38,829 nt of DNA from Clostridium sp. CAG:1013 (GCA_000432995.1 HF972654.1:72990-111818), one strand, 5' to 3'; positions 9,387-18,016 are shown, counted from the first letter of the stretch. Made by a program: numbers and translations. The notes: generated by a model from the sequence alone, not told the origin.

Positions 9387-9390
9387 CGTC

Positions 9391-9852
9391 ATGGATCGTG
9401 AGACGAAAATCCGCTGGGTCCTTCTGCTGAGCGCTGCGGCTATCACTGCTGCTGTGCTCATTGGACTGTATTCCTCGCGCCCGGTTCAGCTTTACCAAGT
9501 AACCGTCCAGAGTGAAGAGGAAAGTGTCTCTTCTCAGGTGGTGGAAGTAACGCCGTCTCCAACGGAAACACCTTCTCCGTCATCCTCGACGAGCAGTCCG
9601 GCAGAGGAGGAGTTGGCGGAATCCGAATCGTCCGGTCCGCAGGAAGTATTGGTGGAGAAAAGCATCAACATCAATACCGCCTCACTGGAGGAGCTGGATT
9701 TGCTTCCGGGAATTGGACCTGCTTTGGCACAGAGGATCATCGATTACCGGGAAACAAACAATGGTTTTTACGACATTGAGGAGATCATGGAAGTGTCAGG
9801 CATCGGGGAAAAGACCTTTGCCAAGCTGGAACCCTATATCATCGCAGAATAA
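9391..9852 (+). CDS. ComEA-like membrane-anchored helix-hairpin-helix protein
   Basis: The 153-residue protein has one N-terminal transmembrane segment (about residues 8-27) and a Ser/Thr/Pro/Glu-rich extracytoplasmic linker (about 50-85). It ends in a (HhH)2 DNA-binding domain (about 92-150) with the ComEA signature INTASLEELDLLPGIGPALA and SGIGEKTFAKLEPYI. ComEA captures DNA outside the cell during natural transformation. Unlike B. subtilis ComEA it has no SLBB domain between the anchor and the HhH, so a DNA-receptor role is an inference. The start is 4 nt after the preceding stop, with only a weak ribosome binding site. Confidence 0.85.
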   Translation: MDRETKIRWVLLLSAAAITAAVLIGLYSSRPVQLYQVTVQSEEESVSSQVVEVTPSPTETPSPSSSTSSPAEEELAESESSGPQEVLVEKSININTASLEELDLLPGIGPALAQRIIDYRETNNGFYDIEEIMEVSGIGEKTFAKLEPYIIAE

Positions 9853-9893
9853 AAAGAACGGTGGAGACTTTTTAGTCCCCGCCGTTCTTTTCT
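9853..9893. terminator. Bidirectional terminator between convergent genes
   Basis: AAAGAACGG (9853-9861) pairs with CCGTTCTTT (9882-9890). The stem continues inward (GGAGACT with AGTCCCC, one mismatch) to a small T-rich loop. T-rich flanks on the + strand and A-rich flanks on the left suit both the ComEA-like gene (+) and the oxidoreductase gene at 9905 (-). Confidence 0.8.
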
Positions 9894-9904
9894 AATATTC
9901 GATT

Positions 9905-10900
9905 TTAGTTGTTGTCGCTGGCAAAAGCGATGCCCGCCTGCTTTCTGGCCTGTTCCATAAAGGCGGACACTTGGAGGCTAAGCTGACTGCACCGGGCATA
10001 CTCCTGCGCGGATGCCTCCGGTTGGGTAATGTACCGGTAAAAGTCTTTCGCTTCCCAGCCCATGAGCTTGTACTTTTCGTCGTCGCCGTACAGCTCCTCT
10101 ACCACGCCATCCCGTGTCCGAAGGGTAAGGCCTGCCACTCGGGAAATGGATTCCACAGAAAGAGTGCCGTCCGTGCCCTGGAAATCGCTGTTAGCCCCGG
10201 CCTGACCCAATTTGGAGTAGGTAAGGGTTACCAACTTATCCGGATAGCGAAGAGTAATTACCCCAGCGCCGTCTGCACCAGTAGGAAGCATCAAAGCATC
10301 CGCTGAAAAGCTCTCCGGCTCTCCAAACAATGCCAAGGCGGGATATACACAGTACACGCCCAGATCCATAAGAGCTCCCGTTTCAAGAGCGGGATTAAAA
10401 ATGTTGGGCAGATCGCCCGCTAAGTAACTGTCCAGCTTAGAGGAACGTTGGCAGAAATCCAGTTTCACCATGGTGATCTTTCCCAGCTTTCCCAAAGCCT
10501 CTTCTAGAAGGGCTCGCTGGGGCAGGTGTAGGAACATGATGGCTTCCAGGAAGATCACGCCCCGTTCTTTGGCGATGCGCTGGAGTTCTTCCACTTTCTC
10601 CGCCTGAGCGCACAGAGGTTTTTCACAGATCACATGTTTGCCATGCTCCAAAAACAGCTTGGCTTGCTGAAAATGCAGGGCGTTAGGACTGGCGATATAG
10701 ACAGCGTCCAGAAGGGGGGAGGAGGCCATCTCTTCCAAATCAGTGAAAGCATGAGCCGCTCCGTGTTTTTCAGCGTAGGCCTTGGCCCGCTCTTCCGTGC
10801 GGGAGTAGACTGCCGTCAGTTCCCATAAGCCGCTGTCTTTGGCTCCGTGAATGTATTCGTCTACGATCCATCCTGAGCCGATGGTTCCAAATCTCAGCAT
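9905..10900 (-). CDS. Gfo/Idh/MocA family NAD(P)-dependent oxidoreductase
   Basis: The 331-residue dehydrogenase probably acts on a sugar or cyclitol. The Rossmann motif is at the N-terminus (GTIGSGWIVDEYIHGAK). The family's lysine motif is CEKPLCAQ, and the C-terminal half carries LMDLGVYCVYPALALFG with the usual substrate-domain pattern. The substrate cannot be read from the sequence. The ATG at 10900 is chosen since AAAGGGA lies 8 bases upstream; a GTG three bases earlier is also possible. It is the last gene of a three-gene minus-strand group (isomerase, pepT, this gene). Confidence 0.88.
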   Translation of the reverse strand: MLRFGTIGSGWIVDEYIHGAKDSGLWELTAVYSRTEERAKAYAEKHGAAHAFTDLEEMASSPLLDAVYIASPNALHFQQAKLFLEHGKHVICEKPLCAQAEKVEELQRIAKERGVIFLEAIMFLHLPQRALLEEALGKLGKITMVKLDFCQRSSKLDSYLAGDLPNIFNPALETGALMDLGVYCVYPALALFGEPESFSADALMLPTGADGAGVITLRYPDKLVTLTYSKLGQAGANSDFQGTDGTLSVESISRVAGLTLRTRDGVVEELYGDDEKYKLMGWEAKDFYRYITQPEASAQEYARCSQLSLQVSAFMEQARKQAGIAFASDNN

Positions 10901-10917
10901 CACAAGATCCCTTTCGT

Positions 10918-12126
10918 TTATTTCACATTGTAGATTGCGGTCTTGATGATGTCCTTGATCTTCTCCATGTCCTCAAGGACCACATACTCCATCTTGCCGT
11001 GGGCGTTGGAGCCGCCGGTGCAGATGTTTGGGCAGGGGAGACCCATATAGGAGAGTCGGGCTCCGTCCGTGCCACCCCGAATGGGATGAGACACAGGCTC
11101 CACGCCGTTTTCCCGCATGGCGTTTTCCATGTTCTCAATGATCTCCATTCTGGGCAGAATCTGCTCCTTCATGTTCAGGTAAGAGTCTTTTACGGTCAGG
11201 GTAAGGGGCTGGGTGGGATACTTGACATTGATGTAGGAAGCCGCCTGGCCCATCAGCTCTTTCTTCTGCTGGAACAGCTCTTTATCATGATCCCGAATGA
11301 GGAACTGCATTACAGTATGCTCAACGTTGCCCTTGATAGAGTCCAGGTGAATGAAGCCCTCATAGTTTTCCGTATGCTCCGGAACCTGTGCCTTGGGAAG
11401 CAAGTTGCAGTATTCCATGGCCACAGTCATGGAGTTTACCATCTTGTCTTTAGCACTACCAGTGTGGATGGAAACGCCTTCCACTTCCACTACGGCAGAA
11501 GCAGCATTGAAGTTTTCGTAGTCCATACCGCCCAGGGAACCACCGTCAACAGTGTAAGCGTAATCGCAGCCAAAGCTCTCTACGTCGAAGTGGTCAGCAC
11601 CCTGACCGATCTCCTCGTCGGGGGTAAAGCCCAGCTTCACAGTGCCGTGAGGCTTGCCCTCTTTTAGAATTTCAGCAGCCGCACAGAGAATTTCCGCCAC
11701 ACCAGCCTTGTCGTCGCCGCCCAGCAGGGTGGTGCCATCGGTGGTGATCAGGGTCTTGCCCACATGGTCTTTCATGGAGGGGAAAGCCTCAGGAGAAAGG
11801 GACAAGCCACTGGTTCCCAGAGGGATCACACCCCCGTCGTAGTTCTCGATGATCTGGGGCTTGATGTCTTTGCCGCTGACGCCGCCGTAAGTGTCCATAT
11901 GAGCAATAAAGCCCACTGTACTCTCACGGGAATCTGTAGCGGGGATAGTACCATACACGTAGCCCATTTCGTCCATACGGGCGTCATCAATACCCATTTC
12001 CTTCATCAGGTCCACAATGTGAGCACCTAAGACCTTTTGGCCGGGAGTGCTGGGGACAGTGCCGGTAGTCTCATCAGAACCGGTATCATAGGAAACAAGG
12101 TCCAAAAATACTTCCTTTACGGACAT
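10918..12126 (-). CDS. pepT: Peptidase T (tripeptide aminopeptidase)
   Basis: PepT is a cytoplasmic dizinc M20 peptidase that removes the N-terminal residue from tripeptides. Its metal and catalytic motifs are in order: FIAHMDTYGG (ligand His, Asp), LLGGDDKAG (bridging Asp), FTPDEEIGQGADHF (general-base Glu and ligand Glu), YTVDGGSLGGMDYENF, IRGGTDGARLS and GGSNAHGKMEY (final His). At 402 aa it is the normal length. Its start overlaps the upstream isomerase stop by one base (TAATG), so the two are translated together. Confidence 0.95.
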   Translation of the reverse strand: MSVKEVFLDLVSYDTGSDETTGTVPSTPGQKVLGAHIVDLMKEMGIDDARMDEMGYVYGTIPATDSRESTVGFIAHMDTYGGVSGKDIKPQIIENYDGGVIPLGTSGLSLSPEAFPSMKDHVGKTLITTDGTTLLGGDDKAGVAEILCAAAEILKEGKPHGTVKLGFTPDEEIGQGADHFDVESFGCDYAYTVDGGSLGGMDYENFNAASAVVEVEGVSIHTGSAKDKMVNSMTVAMEYCNLLPKAQVPEHTENYEGFIHLDSIKGNVEHTVMQFLIRDHDKELFQQKKELMGQAASYINVKYPTQPLTLTVKDSYLNMKEQILPRMEIIENMENAMRENGVEPVSHPIRGGTDGARLSYMGLPCPNICTGGSNAHGKMEYVVLEDMEKIKDIIKTAIYNVK

Positions 12127-12998
12127 TACAATTCACTCCAATACTTTTTTAAATTGGCAAGGCCAATACGAACGGCATCCACGGAGGGTTCCAAACCCTC
12201 AAACTCAATGGCGACCGTACCGTCGAAACCGGCAGATTTCAGAATGTGGAGGCACTGTTTCACCGGCACACATCCGTGGCCGATGATGGTCCCCCGCAGG
12301 AAATTACCGCTCCGGGAACGAAAAGCGCCTTCGCCGGGATCGTCGCTGTTAAAGCTCTTGCGGATAAAATCTTTCGCGTGGACATACCGAGTGTAGGGAG
12401 CCACTCTGGCTACAGCCAAAGCAGGATCCTCGTCGGCGCAGAGGAAATTTCCCATGTCGCACAAAAGCCCAAAATTGGGATGATTCACCGCAGTGTAGAG
12501 TTTTTCTACCCGTTGGGAATCCTGGGAGAAGAATCCGTGGTTTTCTGTCATGGTGGCAACGCCTTTTGAGGCAGCGTAATCCGCCACATCCCGCACAGCT
12601 TCCGCCAAAACAGGGATCAGACTCTCGTAGCTCTGATAGCGTTCACCCTTGTATCCCTGGGTGATGTCGTGACGCATCCGGGGAGCACCCATCAGGGCCG
12701 CAAGATCCACGTACTCCTTCACACGCTGAATCTCTTTTTCAGTGTCTCCCTCGCTGCCGTTGAGGAAATCGGCACCAATAGCAAGGGAAGAGATGGCGAG
12801 ACCGCATTCATCGGCTACTTGTTTCAGTTCCAGAGCTTTGGCTTTCCGCTCCTCCGCATCACCTTGAAAATTGACGAAATCCACGGCTTCCACCGCGTCA
12901 AAACCCAGTTCAGCAGCTTTGCGGACACAGTCCAGGGGAGTCATTTCACCTTTTTGAATGGCGCCATAAAAACTGTAAAGACTGACAGAGAACTTCAT
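12126..12998 (-). CDS. Sugar phosphate isomerase/epimerase (AP-endonuclease-2 TIM barrel)
   Basis: The 290-residue TIM-barrel protein is of the xylose-isomerase-like family. It has strand motifs MKFSVSLYSF, ELGFDAVEAVDF, ATMTENHGFF, FGLLCDMGNFL, RYVHAKDF and FDGTVAIEFEG, which supply the metal-binding Glu, Asp and His residues. Substrate is unknown. The start at 12998 is preferred to an upstream ATG because GAGAGGTG lies about 8 bases before it. It is first of the operon with pepT and the oxidoreductase at 9905-10900. Confidence 0.87.
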   Translation of the reverse strand: MKFSVSLYSFYGAIQKGEMTPLDCVRKAAELGFDAVEAVDFVNFQGDAEERKAKALELKQVADECGLAISSLAIGADFLNGSEGDTEKEIQRVKEYVDLAALMGAPRMRHDITQGYKGERYQSYESLIPVLAEAVRDVADYAASKGVATMTENHGFFSQDSQRVEKLYTAVNHPNFGLLCDMGNFLCADEDPALAVARVAPYTRYVHAKDFIRKSFNSDDPGEGAFRSRSGNFLRGTIIGHGCVPVKQCLHILKSAGFDGTVAIEFEGLEPSVDAVRIGLANLKKYWSEL

Positions 12999-13031
12999 AA
13001 AGATACACCTCTCGTTTTTAAGCAATAGCAG

Positions 13032-13057
13032 AACCCGGCGGGAAAAGACCTGCCGGG
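13032..13057 (-). terminator. Possible hairpin terminator or attenuator after pfkA
   Basis: Seven-bp GC-rich arms (ACCCGGC / GCCGGGT) plus two more pairs, in the gap between the pfkA stop and the isomerase start on the - strand. There is no real T run after it, so it may be an attenuator or an mRNA-stabilising hairpin. Confidence 0.4.
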
Positions 13058-13087
13058 TATGCCTTCTTAAATTTCTTTGCGAGCGGG

Positions 13088-14164
13088 TCAGTCACCAAAG
13101 CTGATGCCAATCTGACGAGCGGCCTTAATCTCATCGCAGTCCACAGGGACGGATTTCAACTTGCCTGCCACGTCCTTCAGGGGGACGGGGACACACTGAC
13201 CGTTAACTACGCCCACCATGACACCAAAGGTCTTTTCCTTGATGAATCGGGCAGCTGTAGCACCCAACCGAGTGCAGAGAACACGATCGTAAGCGCAGGG
13301 ACTGCCGCCTCTTTGGAAGTGACCGGGCACGCAGACGCGGATCTCGTTGTCGATCTTTTCGGAAAGCTCTTCCGCGATGCGGTACACGATGGAGGGATGC
13401 TTGAAATCGGCCCGGGCCTTTTTAAACTCCTTCTTGGAAAGCGCCGCTTCTTCCTTGGAAATAGCGCCCTCGGCCACCGCCAGGATGGAGAACTTCTTGC
13501 CGCTGTCGATACGGTTGTTCAGAGTCTTGGCGATCTTGTTGATGTCGTAAGGGATCTCCGGCAGAAGGATCACGTCAGCGCCGCCAGCGATACCTGCGGA
13601 AAGGGTCAGCCAGCCTACCTTGTGGCCCATCACTTCCACGATAAAGATCCGGCCGTGGGAGGTAGCAGTGGTGTGGATGCAGTCAATGACGTTGGTGGCG
13701 ATCTCTACCGCGCTGTGGAAGCCGAAGGTGATGTCCGTACCCCAGATATCGTTATCGATGGTCTTGGGCAGGTGAATCACGTTCAGACCCTCTCCACTGA
13801 GAAGATTTGCCGTTTTCTGAGTGCCGTTACCGCCCAGGATCACCAGGCAGTCCAACTTCATCTTTTTGTAGTTTTCCTTCATGGACTTGACCTTGTCCAC
13901 ACTGTTCTCGTCAATGACCCGAATGGTTTTGAAGGGCTGACGGGAGGTGCCCAGCAAGGTGCCGCCCAAGGTGAGAATCCCGGAGAAGTCCTCCTGGGAC
14001 ATCTTCTTATATTCCCCGAAGATCAATCCCTTGTAGCCGTCTTTGATGCCGTAGATCTCCACGTCTTTGCCGAACTCCTGGTAGAGCCCTTTCGCAACTC
14101 CTCGGATGGCTGCGTTCAAGCCCTGGCAGTCGCCGCCGCTGGTGAGAATACCCACTCTTTTCAC
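13088..14164 (-). CDS. pfkA: 6-phosphofructokinase, group III (mixed-substrate) type
   Basis: The enzyme phosphorylates fructose 6-phosphate at the committed glycolytic step. Motifs are LTSGGDCQGLNAAIRG (phosphoryl-donor site), LGGNGTQKTANLL, PKTIDNDIWGTD (catalytic Asp), EVMGHKVGWLT and PGHFQRGGSP. By motif alignment to E. coli PfkA, position 104 is Gly (ATP type) while position 124 is Lys (usual in PPi-dependent enzymes), the combination of the group III subfamily. The start is a GTG with GAGAGGA upstream. Length is 358 aa. It has its own promoter overlapping a palindrome. Confidence 0.94.
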   Translation of the reverse strand: MKRVGILTSGGDCQGLNAAIRGVAKGLYQEFGKDVEIYGIKDGYKGLIFGEYKKMSQEDFSGILTLGGTLLGTSRQPFKTIRVIDENSVDKVKSMKENYKKMKLDCLVILGGNGTQKTANLLSGEGLNVIHLPKTIDNDIWGTDITFGFHSAVEIATNVIDCIHTTATSHGRIFIVEVMGHKVGWLTLSAGIAGGADVILLPEIPYDINKIAKTLNNRIDSGKKFSILAVAEGAISKEEAALSKKEFKKARADFKHPSIVYRIAEELSEKIDNEIRVCVPGHFQRGGSPCAYDRVLCTRLGATAARFIKEKTFGVMVGVVNGQCVPVPLKDVAGKLKSVPVDCDEIKAARQIGISFGD

Positions 14165-14225
14165 ATTGTATCATCCTCTCTGAAAGAATTCTACTCTGTC
14201 CCCGATGTTGAAACTACTTGCAGTA

Positions 14226-14271
14226 TACAATGAATATAGTTTCATTGTAACAGAGTTTTTATAAGTGTCAA
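14226..14271 (-). promoter_or_regulatory. pfkA promoter with operator-like palindrome
   Basis: On the - strand, TTGACA (14266-14271) and TACAAT (14244-14249) are separated by 16 bases. The -10 box is one end of an inverted repeat with 9-bp perfect arms, TACAATGAA and TTCATTGTA, separated by 6 bases (14226-14249). The TGA inside TTGACA is also the stop codon of ppk. Confidence 0.75.
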
Positions 14272-16394
14272 GCCTTTCCGGCCTCTTCCGCGGAGTGGAT
14301 GGGGATCAGCGGACTGTCCTTTTCCACTTCCTGTTTTGCCTTCAAACGCTCCTGGGCAATGCGGTAGAAGGTAAGCTGGCTGCTGCACGCCGCCTTTCCC
14401 CGGCGGCTCACGTGCTGGTAGCTGGTATCGGAATGCATAACCCGGGCGTTGGTGTTGTCACTGAGAAGAATGTCCAGCACCTCAAAGGCCCGCTGTTTCA
14501 GGTCTTCGTCCTCAATGGGGAACACCAGCTCAATACGGCGGTCCAGGTTTCGAGGCATCCAGTCAGCGCTGCCCATGTAGATCTTGGGATTACCACCATT
14601 CTCGAACTTGAAAATGCGGCTGTGCTCCAAAAGCTGTCCAACGATGCTGATAACAGTGATGTTTTCGCTGATACCTGCCAGGCCGGGGATCAGGCAGCAG
14701 ATGCCCCGCACCACCAGATTGATGGGCACACCAGCCTGAGAGGCCTCGTAAAGCAGGGAAATGATCTCCGGGTCCACCAGAGAGTTTACCTTGGCAGTAA
14801 TGCCGCTGGGAAGTCCCTTCTTGGCGTTTTCCGTCTCGTTTCGGATCATGCGGCAGAAGAAGGTGCGCATCCCGTGAGGAGCCACCACAAAGTGACGGTA
14901 CTCCGGGGGCCGAGAATAGCCGGTGATCACGTTGAACAGGGAGGAGGCATCAGAACCGTACTGGCTCTTGCAAGTGAACAAGCCGATGTCTGTATAGATC
15001 TTCGCGGTGGAGTCGTTGTAGTTGCCGGTGCCCAAGTGGAGATACCGGCGAATACCGTCCTCTTCCTGGCGCACCACCAGGGCAATCTTGCAGTGGGTCT
15101 TTAAGCCGTGGAGACCGTAGATGACGTGGCAGCCGGCCTTTTCCAGCTTGTTGGCCCAGTTGATGTTATTTTCCTCATCGAAACGGGCCTTCAACTCCAC
15201 CAGTACCGTAACCTGCTTGCCGTTTTCCGCCGCCTTGATCAGTGCGGCGATGATGGGGGAGTTGCCACTGACACGGTACAGCGTCTGCTTAATGGCCAAA
15301 ACGTGCTCGTCCTCGGCGGCCTGTTCGATGAATCGTACCACCCAGTCGAAACTCTCATAGGGATGATGTACCAGCCTGTCCTTTTCCCGGATGGCTTCGA
15401 AAATATCGGTGCAACCCCAGAAATCTGCGGGCGGATTCACCGGACGGATAGGGGAGAAGCACAAAGACTCAAACCCGGAAAGACCGGCGAATTTGGAGAG
15501 GAAGGTAAGATCCAAGGGACCAGGCACCTCGTAGATCTCTGTCTTTTTGATTTTCAGCATTTCAATGAGGAACGCCTTGATATCAGCGCTGCACTTGGTA
15601 AGCAGTTCCAGACGCACGGGGCGGCCCCGCTTCCGGCGCTTGATAGACTTTTTCACTTCGCTCATGAAGTCCTCGGCTTCCTCATCGATCTCCAGATCGG
15701 AGTTACGGGTCACCCGGAAGGGACAAGCCGCCACGATGTCATGAAGCTCGAACAGATCGGCCAAGTTGTGGATGATCACATCCTCCAGCAGGGTGAACTG
15801 CCGTCCCTCTTCCGCAGGCAGCTCCAAAAAACGGGGAAGGATGGAGGGGACTTGAACAATGGCGAATACCTTCTCTTCCTTATGGCTTTCTTTGCTCTTC
15901 AGGCAGACAGCGATGTTCAGTGTCTTATTGGCCAGGAGCGGGAAAGGACGGCTGCCGTCCACGGCTAAAGGAGTGAGCACAGGGAAGAGCACTTTCTGAA
16001 AATACTTGGAAAGGTACTGTTTCTGCTCGTCAGTCATTTCCTCCACGGAGAGGAATCGAATCCCCCGTTTTTCCAAGGCGGGCACGATGGATCGATGTAG
16101 GCAGGAATACTGCTTTTCCATAAAACGATGGGTCTTTTCTTCCAACAGTGGAAGCAGTTCCTGGGGAGTCAGATCAAAGGTGTTGCCTTTCTGCTTGTAG
16201 TTGGCATTCACCTGATCCTTGACGCCTGCCACGCGCACCATGAAAAACTCGTCCAGGTTGGAGCCGGTGATAGCCAGAAAACGAAGCCGCTCCATCAAAG
16301 GGTTTTCCTTTTTCGTGGCTTCTTCCAACACCCGGGCGTTAAAGTCCATCCAGCTCAATTCACGATTGTAATAGGGCATCTTTTTTTCCGCCAT
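14268..16394 (-). CDS. ppk1: Polyphosphate kinase 1
   Basis: PPK1 reversibly polymerises the ATP gamma-phosphate into polyphosphate. The 708-residue protein has the N-domain (YYNRELSWMDFNARVLEEA), the head domain, and two phospholipase-D-like catalytic domains with VLAIKQTLYRVSGNSPI, ELKARFDEENNINWA, LHGLKTHCKIALV (phosphoenzyme His about residue 434) and HLGTGNYND. The ATG at 16394 is preferred over an in-frame GTG at 16403 because GAGGTGG lies five bases upstream. It starts 10 nt after the ppx stop, so the two genes form an operon. Confidence 0.96.
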   Translation of the reverse strand: MAEKKMPYYNRELSWMDFNARVLEEATKKENPLMERLRFLAITGSNLDEFFMVRVAGVKDQVNANYKQKGNTFDLTPQELLPLLEEKTHRFMEKQYSCLHRSIVPALEKRGIRFLSVEEMTDEQKQYLSKYFQKVLFPVLTPLAVDGSRPFPLLANKTLNIAVCLKSKESHKEEKVFAIVQVPSILPRFLELPAEEGRQFTLLEDVIIHNLADLFELHDIVAACPFRVTRNSDLEIDEEAEDFMSEVKKSIKRRKRGRPVRLELLTKCSADIKAFLIEMLKIKKTEIYEVPGPLDLTFLSKFAGLSGFESLCFSPIRPVNPPADFWGCTDIFEAIREKDRLVHHPYESFDWVVRFIEQAAEDEHVLAIKQTLYRVSGNSPIIAALIKAAENGKQVTVLVELKARFDEENNINWANKLEKAGCHVIYGLHGLKTHCKIALVVRQEEDGIRRYLHLGTGNYNDSTAKIYTDIGLFTCKSQYGSDASSLFNVITGYSRPPEYRHFVVAPHGMRTFFCRMIRNETENAKKGLPSGITAKVNSLVDPEIISLLYEASQAGVPINLVVRGICCLIPGLAGISENITVISIVGQLLEHSRIFKFENGGNPKIYMGSADWMPRNLDRRIELVFPIEDEDLKQRAFEVLDILLSDNTNARVMHSDTSYQHVSRRGKAACSSQLTFYRIAQERLKAKQEVEKDSPLIPIHSAEEAGKA

Positions 16395-16404
16395 GACGAC
16401 CACC

Positions 16405-17952
16405 TCATATCAAATCGAATTTAATGGAGAGCTCGGGGGAAAGTCCGAACACTTCCTTGAAAAACTGGGCCGATTCTTCAAACGCCCATCGTTCTAACAG
16501 CGTATTATCCGCGGCCTTCGCTTTAAACAGCACTTGGTCGTCCTCCAAATGGATCTTCAGATCCCGCAATTTGTGAAGGTGGGACTTGTCCAAAGCGTTT
16601 GCCAGACGGAAAATAGCGGCCAGCTTGGAGATGATAATCCGCTCCTCTGTGGAGAGCCAGGCGAAATCTCTGTTTTCCTCGGAGGCCAGATCGTTAGCAA
16701 CGCTGCCTGCTACGAAAGCTGTTTCCAGAACTTCACTCTGCCGCAGGCCAAAAATATCCATACCTTTAATTAGATCAAAGGTGCACTGGCTATGCTGCCG
16801 CACATTTACGAAACTGCCACAGCTGTGGAGAGTGGAAGCCAACTCCAGAATCAGCCGTTTGGAGCTGTCCAGGCCATGGATCTTCTTCAGCTTGTCAAAG
16901 ATCTGGCAAGCGATCTGCCCGGTATAGGCAGAGTGTTCCAGATTGCAGCCAAAGCCTCGGGCTGTGGTCTCAGCGCAGGCGAGAGCGCTTTCCCGCAGAT
17001 AAGCGGTAAGATCTCCCTCTGCTTTAGGAACAAGCTGATACCGCAAAAATGCCTCAGAAATGTCTACCGGCGGGGAAATGACATTTTCCGCCTGGGGGCA
17101 GAACCGCAGAAGTCCAGTATAAATGGACAGGGACGTGTAAAGCAGTGCCGCCCGTTCCTCAGTAATACCGAATCTGTTAGCAATACTTTCCGCAGTAGCA
17201 GAGCGAATAGACTGATAAAGAGAAGAGAGCTTTTTCACGCTGATCTGATAGGGGATGCCCGCCTTCTTGGCCTCGCAGAGTTGGGCAACCAGTTCCAACT
17301 GGGAGCCGGTCAGAATCAGGTTCTTCACCTGGAATTTGGAAATGGCAATCCGATTGAAGATTGTATCCAGATATTCCTCGATGATATAATAGAAATCGTC
17401 AGCTTCCTGATGGAGACGGTGGAGGGCGTCATGGAGCTTCAGGGCGCCCATGGAGATGTTCTGGGAATAGACCACCTTCTGGCCGTCATAGACAGCTACA
17501 CCGATACTGCCCGAACCTACGTAGGCGATCATGGTGTTGCCCTGCTGGAGCTGGGCAGCGTCCAGTCGCTGGATCACCTCTTTATAGATGTAGGCTTTTT
17601 CCTGGCTGTCCTCCAATACTGTAACGTCCAGACCGTTGCGCACCTTCAGCTGGTCCACCACCAGAGCCCGGTTCTTAGCCTCTCGCAGGGCTGTGCAGGA
17701 GATGACCTTGGGCTTCTCAATATTATAAGAGCGCAGGGCCGCTGTGAATTTCGACAGCACACTGGAAAGTTCCCGCAAACTGTCAAAGCTGATGTCGCCG
17801 CTGGAAAACACGTCATGGCCCAGACTGACCGGGTATTCCAGCCGATCCAGAGTGACAACATTTCCCTTGGTCCACTGAGAGACCCGCATCCGCACATTGT
17901 TGGAGCCGATCTCGATGACAGCGGCGGCGCGGGCAGCGCTTTTCTTATTCAA
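16405..17952 (-). CDS. Ppx/GppA family phosphatase-like protein with divergent active site
   Basis: This is a 515-residue homologue of exopolyphosphatase/guanosine pentaphosphate phosphatase, with the ASKHA fold at the N-terminus and an HD-like helical domain at about residues 320-500 (LHSCGSFVNVRQHSQCTF). Encoded just before ppk, it presumably acts on polyphosphate. The two signature loops are altered: the usual DIGSN is EIGSN (residues 14-18), and the block aligning with DIGGGSTE is YVGSGSIG (144-151), so the usual Asp and Glu are Tyr and Gly. Activity may be reduced or changed. The start is a TTG with AGGAGGG upstream. Confidence 0.87.
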   Translation of the reverse strand: MNKKSAARAAAVIEIGSNNVRMRVSQWTKGNVVTLDRLEYPVSLGHDVFSSGDISFDSLRELSSVLSKFTAALRSYNIEKPKVISCTALREAKNRALVVDQLKVRNGLDVTVLEDSQEKAYIYKEVIQRLDAAQLQQGNTMIAYVGSGSIGVAVYDGQKVVYSQNISMGALKLHDALHRLHQEADDFYYIIEEYLDTIFNRIAISKFQVKNLILTGSQLELVAQLCEAKKAGIPYQISVKKLSSLYQSIRSATAESIANRFGITEERAALLYTSLSIYTGLLRFCPQAENVISPPVDISEAFLRYQLVPKAEGDLTAYLRESALACAETTARGFGCNLEHSAYTGQIACQIFDKLKKIHGLDSSKRLILELASTLHSCGSFVNVRQHSQCTFDLIKGMDIFGLRQSEVLETAFVAGSVANDLASEENRDFAWLSTEERIIISKLAAIFRLANALDKSHLHKLRDLKIHLEDDQVLFKAKAADNTLLERWAFEESAQFFKEVFGLSPELSIKFDLI

Positions 17953-17987
17953 GGGGTATCCCTCCTATAAAGAAAGAGTTTTGTTTC

Positions 17988-18016
17988 ATTATACCAAAAT
18001 CCCCAGCTTCAATCAA
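17988..18016 (-). promoter_or_regulatory. ppx-ppk promoter
   Basis: On the - strand, TTGATT (18011-18016) is followed after 17 bases by TATAAT (17988-17993), about 36 nt upstream of the ppx TTG start. I see no gene in the A/T-rich stretch between this and the tRNA promoter. Confidence 0.7.

Noticed and set aside
14155..14170. ATGTGA start-stop element overlapping the pfkA GTG start
   Set aside because: The ATG is out of frame and shares bases with the GTG by chance; the ribosome binding site spacing suits the GTG, and nothing shows the minimal frame is used.
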